Source: CAZRRV01 sp964602735
GTDB taxonomy: Bacteria > Bacillota > Clostridia > Oscillospirales > Acutalibacteraceae
Reading direction: 5' to 3'
Assembly (NCBI GenBank): GCA_964602735.1
Contig: CAZRRV010000044.1
Location: 1 to 12,161 of the forward strand
DNA length: 12,161 bases
The notes under the pieces were generated by a model that saw only the letters and a program-made list of their open reading frames with translations, did no database searches and was not told the origin of the DNA. Made by a program: the position numbers and the translations under genes. This document shows, one piece after another, positions 1-6,355 of the stretch (position 1 is the first letter of the stretch; each line of letters opens with the position of its first letter).

Positions 1-1
1 C

Positions 2-1015
2 AACAGCCCCAAAATAAGCGTCGTTATGCCGGTATATAATGTGGAACGGTATCTGGAAGAAGCAATGACAAGTATACTCGAACAATCGTTTCACAATCTG
101 GAGCTTATATGTGTGAATGATGCATCAACCGATGAAAGCGGCGACATTCTTCGTCGTTTTGCCGAAATAGACGGTCGTGTGAAGGTAATCAGTCTATCGA
201 AAAATCTCGGAGCGGGAGAAGCTCGGAACATTGGAATACAGCAAGCCTTGGGAGAATATCTGACTTTTGTCGACGCGGATGACGAACTTCGACCCGGTAT
301 TTATGAAAAAGCGGTAAACGCCGTTGAAAGCGATCCTGCCGACTATGTTATATGGGGAATTTTGGAACGGCGCGAAAAAGCGGGCACAAAAGAAGTTCAA
401 ATTTTACCGAAGGAATTTACGGCGCATGGCGCGGAAAATATTGCAAAAGCTCTCGTCCCGCTTGAAGATAACAATCTGTTTGGCTATCTTTGGAATTCAT
501 TTTACAAAACGGAAAAAATAAAAGAAAATTCACTCAAAATGGAGTCGTGTCTGCTGTACGAGGATTATTTTTTTAATCTGGAGTTCATACGCCGGGCGGA
601 GAGTATAAAAGCATTGAATTACCCGGGATATATTTACAACAAACGGAAAAATGACAGTATTACCAATCAGTACGCGCCCGATTACTTCAAGCTGGCGATA
701 CGCCGCGTGGAGTCTTTTTTAGAATACTGTGAAACGGCGAACTGTAACGATGACGAAATGTATATCACCGAGGCAGATCGCCTGATGCGCAGTACACTTT
801 CTGCGCTGGCGCGCAACAGAAACCCCTTCGCCGGAATGGACGGGAAAGCCCGCCGCAATTGGTTTTTGGAAATATGCGAACTGTCGGTGTACAAACGACT
901 TTCTCCGTGGTTCGGCAAAATATCTCCGATTTATAAGCCGGTTGCCTATGCGGTGCGTCATCGCAATGCGGGCCTTGCGGGCATCATCGGATTTGTTGCC
1001 GCACATGCAATATAG
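2..1015 (+). CDS. Family 2 glycosyltransferase, 5' end cut off by window edge
   Basis: This is a GT-A fold glycosyltransferase that would add one sugar to a growing lipid-linked repeat at the cytoplasmic membrane face. The frame is open to the left edge and encodes NSPKISVV before the first ATG at 26. Because family 2 enzymes normally begin just before this KISVVMPVYN strand, the real start lies outside the window and ATG 26 is internal. Counting from that ATG, the nucleotide-binding Asp is in ND (31-32), the metal-binding DxD is DADD (83-86), and a likely catalytic-base YED lies at 178-180. The C-terminal part (about 200-329) resembles EpsJ-like glycosyltransferases and ends in a mildly hydrophobic tail. 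The gene stops with TAG, 60 bases before the next gene. Sugar donor and acceptor cannot be read from sequence. The fold assignment is sure; the exact role is not. Confidence 0.93.
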   Translation, partial: NSPKISVVMPVYNVERYLEEAMTSILEQSFHNLELICVNDASTDESGDILRRFAEIDGRVKVISLSKNLGAGEARNIGIQQALGEYLTFVDADDELRPGIYEKAVNAVESDPADYVIWGILERREKAGTKEVQILPKEFTAHGAENIAKALVPLEDNNLFGYLWNSFYKTEKIKENSLKMESCLLYEDYFFNLEFIRRAESIKALNYPGYIYNKRKNDSITNQYAPDYFKLAIRRVESFLEYCETANCNDDEMYITEADRLMRSTLSALARNRNPFAGMDGKARRNWFLEICELSVYKRLSPWFGKISPIYKPVAYAVRHRNAGLAGIIGFVAAHAI

Positions 1016-1075
1016 TTGCAAAATACAAACATTTTCCTAATTGTGAAATTCGACAAGCCGTAACGGGGCAATGCA

Positions 1076-2257
1076 ATGAAAGAAAAGGCAAAATACATTT
1101 TACTTAAAGTTGTGCGGTTTATAATGCGGGTATTTTATGCCTTCCCGGTAAGAAACAATCGCCTGTTTTTTGCGAATTACAGTATGCCGAATTATACCTG
1201 CAACACTAAATACATAACCGAGTATTTAATTAAAACTTATCCCGGCAAATTCGATTTTGTATGGATGGCGGCTGTGCCGGAGGAAAAACGCCGCGAGGCG
1301 GGAATACGTACCGTGCGGCAAAATTCTTTTTCGTATTTTTATTATCTCGCCACGGCTAAAGTTTTTATAAGCAACGGCGGCATGCCGACTTATTTTCCTT
1401 TCCGCGAAAGTCAGCTCACAATCGACACATGGCACGGCGGGGGGGCGTATAAACGCACTCACGCGGGGATTGACGGCGTTTCCGCTACGGAAACGGAACG
1501 CATCAGAACGGCGGCCAAAGCTACGAAATTGTTTATATCGAGCAGCGCGATGTTTACCGAAGAGGTGATCCGCAAAAGCTTTTTATATGAGGGTGAGGTA
1601 TTAGAGTGCGGGATGCCCCGCAACGACATTTTATTCGGTTCGCACCCGGAGATAGCGGCGGCGGTGAAAGAACGGTACAATGTGCCGGACGGTACCCGGA
1701 TTATACTTTACGCCCCCACATTCAGGGGCGACTGGAGTCGCCCGGAAAATTGCGGCGCGGATTCCGCCGCGCTTGATGTCTCGGGTTGCCTTGACGCGGC
1801 ACGGCTGCGGTTTGGCGGAGAATGGCGGATGTTTTACCGGGATCATTACGCCGTAAAAAGCGAATCGGTAAACGGGAAATGCGTTGATGTTTCAGATTAC
1901 CCCGATATGCAGGAACTTCTTCTTACTGCGGATATTCTGATTACCGATTATTCATCGTCGATATGGGATTTCGCCCTTACCGGGAAACCCGGCTTTCTGT
2001 TTGCCGCGGATGTGGAAAAATATAAATTCGAGCGGAATTTTGTCATTCCGATGAGCGAATGGCCGTATGTTGTCACGGAGAATAACGCGGAACTTGTGCG
2101 GGCAATTGAAAATTTTGATGAGGGATCGCATAGCGAGAAAGTTCGCGGGCATTTGCAAAAACTCGGCAGTTTTGAGACGGGAACGGCGTCTGAAGCGGTA
2201 GGCGAAAAAATACACTCGTTCTGCTTCGACACGGGAAAGAAAGAAGAGAACCGATGA
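1076..2257 (+). CDS. CDP-glycerol glycerophosphotransferase-family polyol-phosphate transferase (TagB/TagF-like)
   Basis: This family moves a glycerol- or ribitol-phosphate from a CDP-activated donor onto a lipid-linked saccharide, as in teichoic acid and some capsule synthesis. The 393 residues match the single catalytic domain without the extra N-terminal region of long TagF proteins. Hallmarks in order are TWHGGG (118-123) with the conserved His120, GMPRND (179-184), YAPTFR (212-217), RDH (255-257) carrying the second conserved His, and TDYSSSIWDF (290-299), which fits the donor-phosphate site. A basic, hydrophobic N-terminus (1-35) suits peripheral membrane binding. The start follows a weak GGGG site at 1065-1068; an out-of-frame ATG at 1071 reads only ATG CAA TGA. 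The end overlaps the cytidylyltransferase by four bases (ATGA), which suggests that enzyme makes its donor. Whether it transfers glycerol, ribitol or another polyol phosphate is unknown. Confidence 0.9.
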   Translation: MKEKAKYILLKVVRFIMRVFYAFPVRNNRLFFANYSMPNYTCNTKYITEYLIKTYPGKFDFVWMAAVPEEKRREAGIRTVRQNSFSYFYYLATAKVFISNGGMPTYFPFRESQLTIDTWHGGGAYKRTHAGIDGVSATETERIRTAAKATKLFISSSAMFTEEVIRKSFLYEGEVLECGMPRNDILFGSHPEIAAAVKERYNVPDGTRIILYAPTFRGDWSRPENCGADSAALDVSGCLDAARLRFGGEWRMFYRDHYAVKSESVNGKCVDVSDYPDMQELLLTADILITDYSSSIWDFALTGKPGFLFAADVEKYKFERNFVIPMSEWPYVVTENNAELVRAIENFDEGSHSEKVRGHLQKLGSFETGTASEAVGEKIHSFCFDTGKKEENR

Positions 2258-2973
2258 ACGCGGCGATAGTTTTTGCGGGGGGTACCGGGCAGCGGATGAA
2301 AAGCGCGTCCTGCCCCAAACAGTTTTTGAAACTTTACGGAAAACCCATTATTATTTATACGCTGGAAATTTTCCAGAACCACTCGGAAATCGACAGTATC
2401 ACGGTGCCGTGTGTCGCCGGGTGGGAAGATCGGCTGCAGAAAATGTGCGCCGACTACGGCATTACGAAACTGTATAAAATCGTGCCGGGCGGCAAAAACA
2501 CCCAGGAATCGAAACTGAACGCTCTGCGCGCCCTTTCGGGTGTTTGCGCCGACGGGGATATAGTGCTGATGCACGACGCGGTTCGCCCTATGATCGGCGC
2601 GAAACTGATAAGCGATAATATAGCGGCGGTGAAAAAATACGGCTCCGCCATAACGGTCGACCCGTTTACGGAAACCGGGGTAATCAGTACCGACGGCGAA
2701 ACGGTGGAGGGCACCGTGGAGCGCAGCAAACTGTACATCGCGAAAGCGCCGCAGAGTTTTTATTATAAAGACGCGCTCGCGGCTCACGAGGCGGGGCAGA
2801 CGATGCCCGAAAGCATAACGATCGACACCTGCACCCTTATGACGCGGCTCGGCAGGAAACTGCATTTTGTCCCGTGCGATTTCGCAAATATAAAAATAAC
2901 CCGCCCGGAAGATTACTATATTTTCAAGGCGCTGATTGATCTGCGGGAAAACCGCGAGGTTTTGGGATTATAA
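2254..2973 (+). CDS. IspD/TarI-family cytidylyltransferase, probably making a CDP-polyol
   Basis: The product couples CTP to a sugar-alcohol phosphate, releasing pyrophosphate. The 239 residues are full length for IspD/TarI. The CTP-binding AGGTGQRM loop is at 8-15, followed by PKQF (21-24) with a conserved Lys, GGKN (79-82), HDAVRP (107-112), APQSF (165-169) and KITRPEDY (214-221). HDAVRP and PQSF are closer to the ribitol-5-phosphate enzyme TarI than to isoprenoid IspD, which usually has DAARP. The position directly after a polyol-phosphate transferase, overlapped by four bases, also argues for CDP-polyol synthesis rather than the MEP pathway. Partners typical of IspD, such as IspF, are not nearby. 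TarI normally pairs with the zinc-type reductase TarJ, but here the next gene is an extended SDR instead. The substrate could be ribitol-, arabinitol- or another polyol-phosphate. Family is sure; substrate is inferred. Confidence 0.88.
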   Translation: MNAAIVFAGGTGQRMKSASCPKQFLKLYGKPIIIYTLEIFQNHSEIDSITVPCVAGWEDRLQKMCADYGITKLYKIVPGGKNTQESKLNALRALSGVCADGDIVLMHDAVRPMIGAKLISDNIAAVKKYGSAITVDPFTETGVISTDGETVEGTVERSKLYIAKAPQSFYYKDALAAHEAGQTMPESITIDTCTLMTRLGRKLHFVPCDFANIKITRPEDYYIFKALIDLRENREVLGL

Positions 2974-2978
2974 GGAGG
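2972..2978 (+). promoter_or_regulatory. Shine-Dalgarno site fixing a GTG start
   Basis: AAGGAGG is a near-perfect ribosome binding site. It overlaps the TAA stop of the upstream cytidylyltransferase and sits 7 bases before the GTG at 2986. It supports that non-ATG start and implies coupled translation of the two genes. Confidence 0.85.
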
Positions 2979-2985
2979 CAGCGCG

Positions 2986-4074
2986 GTGAAAAAATCGGAG
3001 AAAATCATAGAAAACGATTTGCGCGAAATCGCGGACACCGCATTGCCGTGGGAAAAGCTGAGCGGCGGAACGGTTCTTATAACCGGCGCCGGCGGCATGA
3101 TAGCCTCGTATCTCGTATACACCCTGTTGTATCTCAATGAAACGCGGAATTTGAACATCCGCGTGGCGGGACTGGTTCGCAACCGCGAAAAAGCCGCGCG
3201 GCGGTTCGCGCCGCTCGCGGGAAGAAACGATTTTTCGCTGATAATCCGCGATGTTTGCGAACCCGGGGACATACCGGGAGACGCGGATTATATCATACAC
3301 GCGGCAAGCAATGTTTCGCCGTTGCGCTTTACGGAAGACCCGGTGGGGACGATACGCGCGAATACGGCGGGAACCGCCAATATGCTTGAACTTGCGAGAG
3401 AAAAGCGGAGCAAGCGGTTCATGCTGCTTTCCACCCGCGAAATCTACGGGTTCCAACCCGACGGGAAAGAGTATGCGGGTGAGGACGATTACGGGGTTAC
3501 CGACCCGGCCGCCGTGCGCTCGTGCTACCCCGAAAGCAAACGGCTGGCGGAAACCCTGTGCTCCGCCTACGCCGCGCAGTACGGCGTAAACACGAAAATC
3601 GCCCGCATAGCGCATACGTACGGGCCGGGTATTGCTCTCGGCGACGGGCGGGTCGTCGGCGATTTTCTGCTGAATGTACTCCGCGGAGAAGATATAGTGC
3701 TGCACAGCGCGGGGAAAGCGGTGCTGAGCCTCACTTATTTAAGCGATCTCATTTCCGGGCTTTTCAGGGTGCTGCTGCTCGGCGAAAATCCGATTTATAA
3801 TGTTTCGACGATGGAAAAGGAAAGTATTCTCACGGTCGGGGAACTGGCGGAAAAACTCGCGGAGCTTTTCCCCGAAAAACATATCGGCGTGCGGTTCGAG
3901 GAGATCCCGGCGGAACGCAAAGCCGGCTATCTGCCGCACAGGGTCGCCCTGCTCGATTCCGGCAAACTGTACCGGGAGGGCTGGAAACCCGGCGTAGGTA
4001 TAAACGACGGTTTTCACCGTACAGCCGATTATTATGAAGCGAAAGTAAAAGAGGGTGAAGTATGCCTGCCGTAA
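2986..4074 (+). CDS. Extended short-chain dehydrogenase/epimerase, UDP-glucuronate decarboxylase-like with altered active site
   Basis: This is an NAD(P)-dependent extended SDR of 362 residues, started by GTG. The Rossmann loop is TGAGGMIAS (33-41), with Ala where the third glycine usually stands. After it come HAAS (105-108), STREIYG (149-155), the catalytic YPESK (181-185), TYGPG (211-215) and YLSDLISGL (251-259). Segments such as RDVCEP (88-93), VRSCYPESKRLAET (177-190) and GDGRVV (219-224) track UDP-glucuronate decarboxylase (UXS) closely. However, the UXS TSE motif reads TRE here, and the Arg of TRxFxYVSDL is missing (AVLSLTYLSDL). It is not RmlB, which has TDEVYG and YSASK. Its position between the cytidylyltransferase and a glycosyltransferase suggests it makes or modifies the unit activated with CDP, or a nucleotide sugar for the same glycan. 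It overlaps the next gene by 13 bases. Confidence 0.85.
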   Translation: MKKSEKIIENDLREIADTALPWEKLSGGTVLITGAGGMIASYLVYTLLYLNETRNLNIRVAGLVRNREKAARRFAPLAGRNDFSLIIRDVCEPGDIPGDADYIIHAASNVSPLRFTEDPVGTIRANTAGTANMLELAREKRSKRFMLLSTREIYGFQPDGKEYAGEDDYGVTDPAAVRSCYPESKRLAETLCSAYAAQYGVNTKIARIAHTYGPGIALGDGRVVGDFLLNVLRGEDIVLHSAGKAVLSLTYLSDLISGLFRVLLLGENPIYNVSTMEKESILTVGELAEKLAELFPEKHIGVRFEEIPAERKAGYLPHRVALLDSGKLYREGWKPGVGINDGFHRTADYYEAKVKEGEVCLP

Positions 4075-5111
4075 GCGTTATTATGCCGGTATATAATTCC
4101 GAGGAATATCTTCCCGCCGCGATCGACAGTGTGCTGGGGCAGACTTTCCCCGATTTCGAGCTTATTCTGGTAGACGACGGATCGCCCGACGGCAGCGGCG
4201 CGGTTTGCGACGCCTACGCCGCGAAAGACCCCCGTGTAAAGGTAATACACCGGGCGAACGGCGGGATAAGCGCGGCGAGGAACACCGGGATCGACGCCGC
4301 GACGGGCGAATTTATATCGTTTATAGATAACGACGACACCTATTACCCGGAACTGCTGGAAAACGCCGTCGCGGCGGCGCGGGAGGAAAACGCCGATGTG
4401 ATTAAATTCGGGTACCATGTAAGGGAAACGTTCCCGGGCGGCAAAGTAAGCGAACGCGACAGAGCGGTTCCCGCCCGCACCGTCATTTCCTCCGACTGCC
4501 GGGCGGAAAATTACCCCGCCGCGTACGAATCCGGGTTTTTTAATGTTATCTGGAACGGGCTGTACGGTAAATCGCTCCTTGATAATAACGGAATTGAATT
4601 CGATGTTGCGTTGAAGTACGGCTTTGAAGACCTTCTTATGAGTTACCGTGTTTACGAAAGTATGAAGAAAGCTGTGCTTTTGAGTGATGTTTATTATTTG
4701 CATGAGCAACGCGAAGAGCACAGTACATCCAAAAAATTCCATATCGAACATGTGTATGATTATATTAAACTCACTCGCGCGGAACACAGTTTGTGCGAAA
4801 AAATCCGTCTTGATGAAAAATATCCCGGAATGTGCGAAACGCTTTTCGCCAAAAGAATTATCGATTTGCTTTTGGAATTTCAATATTCCGGGTGCACATT
4901 AAAGAAAAGCGAAAAAATCTCCGTTTTGCGGGACATAGCCGGAACGGAACCGTTTTCGGATATTAAACTGCCGCCTCCCGACTGTTTGGACGCGAAAAAA
5001 AGATTGGTGTGGCGGCTGTTCGCGCGTCGGCGCTTCGGCGCTCTGCTCGCGCTTTCAAACAGTTACGGGAAGGTAATCTTATACAAAAAAACGCGCCGCC
5101 AAAGCGCATGA
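4062..5111 (+). CDS. Family 2 glycosyltransferase
   Basis: This 349-residue GT-A glycosyltransferase should add a sugar of the repeat unit on the cytoplasmic side. It starts with VSVIMPVYN (4-12), then VDDGSPDGS (37-45), GGISAARNTG (67-76), the DxD site DNDD (89-92) and GFED (187-190), which carries the probable catalytic base. A YLHEQREEHS segment (212-221) is typical of the C-terminal half of this subgroup. The ATG lies inside the end of the dehydrogenase gene and is preceded by a GAGGG-type ribosome binding site at 4051-4055. Base composition shifts inside the gene: by hand count about 62% GC at 4141-4320 (111 of 180) and about 39% at 4561-4860 (116 of 300), so the catalytic and acceptor halves may have different histories. 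It is related to the glycosyltransferase at 2-1015. Its donor and linkage cannot be told. Confidence 0.93.
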   Translation: MPAVSVIMPVYNSEEYLPAAIDSVLGQTFPDFELILVDDGSPDGSGAVCDAYAAKDPRVKVIHRANGGISAARNTGIDAATGEFISFIDNDDTYYPELLENAVAAAREENADVIKFGYHVRETFPGGKVSERDRAVPARTVISSDCRAENYPAAYESGFFNVIWNGLYGKSLLDNNGIEFDVALKYGFEDLLMSYRVYESMKKAVLLSDVYYLHEQREEHSTSKKFHIEHVYDYIKLTRAEHSLCEKIRLDEKYPGMCETLFAKRIIDLLLEFQYSGCTLKKSEKISVLRDIAGTEPFSDIKLPPPDCLDAKKRLVWRLFARRRFGALLALSNSYGKVILYKKTRRQSA

Positions 5112-5127
5112 AAGGGAAGATGGATTT

Positions 5128-6318
5128 ATGGGTAAATATACATTCGGCGAATTTGCGCGGTTCGTTATCCGCAAATGCTGGGTTACGGTATTGTGCGTGG
5201 TATTTTTTACGGCTGTTCTGGCGATGCCCGTAGCCGCAAAATCCGACAGCGGCACCGAAACCTATACCGATTTCTGCGGTCAGATAGCGGAATTTAAGAA
5301 TCATGCCGTTTATGTCGCCGCCGACGCCGGCGGGGTTACGAAGTATGTGGATTATAACGATGTCTGGTACCGCCCGGCAAATCTGCACCCGTTTTTCGAT
5401 CAAATTTCGGAGAAGTACGACATGGATGTTTTCTGCCCCGGATGGAGCGGCAAAAGCGCGGCCGATAAAATCGAGTGGATGAAAACCGCCTTTACCTCGA
5501 CGGTTGTCGCCAACACCCCGAAATACGAGTTTACCGTAACCGTAAATGTCGACGGCGATTCGCAGGACTATGTTCAGCGGAATCTTGTCTCTTTGTTTAA
5601 CGATTTCCTGTCGTACGCCGAATCGACCGCCAAACTTTACCGCGCCGATACCTCGATGGCGCCGATCGGTGAGGTCCAAACGCAGTTTGAGGGCGGCGCG
5701 GCGGTAAGTTCCGCACTGTTGAAATACGGTATTATCGGCGTGTTTTTAGGTATTGTTTTCGGGCTGCTTGCCGAGGGGATATGGTTCCTGTGCGGTAAAA
5801 AAGCGTGGTCGAAACAGTATTTTAAGTCCGCGTTTTATACCGACTGTATCGAAAATTCAAAGGATCCGGCCTACGAGATAGCCTGCCGCGCCGTGAGTAA
5901 ATCTAAAGACGCCGGCAACCCGGTTGTCGCGCTTTCCACTACGGCGGGGAATAATTCCGTATTCGGCGCTGTTGTGGAAAAGCTGATCGGATTCGGCTAT
6001 AAAACGGGGGTGGCGAATTTAAGCGGATGCGCGTTTGCGCTGCCCGAAAAAGCCGCGGTTCTCCCCGAAAAAACGCTGGAATCGCTCCGCACACCCGGTC
6101 ATTCCGGCGAACTTGCCGCGGCGGCGGCGGATTACGATTTTCTGGTGCTTATCACCGATTCCCCGGCGAAAGATCCCGCAGCGGCGGAACTGCTTTCGCG
6201 TTGCGCGTATGTTGTTTTCGCGGAAAAGATCGGCAAATCGGTAAAGCGGGAGCTTGAAGTAGCACTTGCCGCCCTGCCGGTGGGAGATAAGCCTGCCGCC
6301 TGCGTCGCATGGCTGTAA
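5128..6318 (+). CDS. Wzz/CpsC-like polysaccharide co-polymerase fused to a degenerate CpsD-like (BY-kinase) domain
   Basis: The 396-residue protein has a short basic cytoplasmic N-terminus, a membrane helix at about 17-37, an extracellular region of about 160 residues, a second helix at about 198-222, and a cytoplasmic region to the end. Two flanking helices around an outer domain are the layout of CpsC/Wzz chain-length regulators, and ANTPKYEFTVTV (128-139) resembles their membrane-proximal strand. The cytoplasmic part follows a bacterial tyrosine kinase in order: a helix (248-258), a strand PVVALST, a P-loop position TAGNNSVFG (272-280), a strand at 292-298, a Walker B-like YDFLVLITDSP (336-346) and EKIGKSVKRELEVAL (366-380). 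The P-loop lacks GKS/T, the Walker A' Asp is Asn (ANL, 296-298), and there is no C-terminal tyrosine cluster. Kinase activity is therefore unlikely; a regulatory or structural role is inferred. It sits directly upstream of the polymerase gene. Confidence 0.72.
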   Translation: MGKYTFGEFARFVIRKCWVTVLCVVFFTAVLAMPVAAKSDSGTETYTDFCGQIAEFKNHAVYVAADAGGVTKYVDYNDVWYRPANLHPFFDQISEKYDMDVFCPGWSGKSAADKIEWMKTAFTSTVVANTPKYEFTVTVNVDGDSQDYVQRNLVSLFNDFLSYAESTAKLYRADTSMAPIGEVQTQFEGGAAVSSALLKYGIIGVFLGIVFGLLAEGIWFLCGKKAWSKQYFKSAFYTDCIENSKDPAYEIACRAVSKSKDAGNPVVALSTTAGNNSVFGAVVEKLIGFGYKTGVANLSGCAFALPEKAAVLPEKTLESLRTPGHSGELAAAAADYDFLVLITDSPAKDPAAAELLSRCAYVVFAEKIGKSVKRELEVALAALPVGDKPAACVAWL

Positions 6319-6341
6319 CCGCAGCCCGTGTTTGGGGGAAA

Positions 6342-6347
6342 AGAGGG
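6342..6347 (+). promoter_or_regulatory. Probable ribosome binding site for the wzy TTG start
   Basis: AGAGGG lies 8 bases before TTG 6356. It is only a moderate Shine-Dalgarno match, but no better site serves the in-frame ATG at 6266 or the TTG at 6332. The start it implies places the hydrophobic MIYLLFF at the N-terminus, as expected for a polymerase of this type. Confidence 0.5.
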
Positions 6348-6355
6348 TCGATCGA

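Noticed and set aside
1016..1075. Possible promoter in the gap before the polyol-phosphate transferase
   Set aside because: TTGCAA at 1016-1021 has no good -10 element at the right spacing, and the gap is short, so readthrough from the upstream gene is more likely.
1948..2865. Long open frame on the - strand, about 305 codons
   Set aside because: It lies opposite two genes with complete catalytic motifs and is rich in Arg, His and Phe, as expected of an antisense shadow.
2254..2973. The cytidylyltransferase as housekeeping IspD of the MEP pathway
   Set aside because: HDAVRP and PQSF fit TarI better, it overlaps a polyol-phosphate transferase gene, and no isoprenoid genes are nearby; only an assay can settle this fully.
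2986..4074. The SDR as the missing RmlB (dTDP-glucose 4,6-dehydratase)
   Set aside because: It has STREIYG and YPESK where RmlB has TDEVYG and YSASK, and it tracks UDP-glucuronate decarboxylase rather than RmlB.
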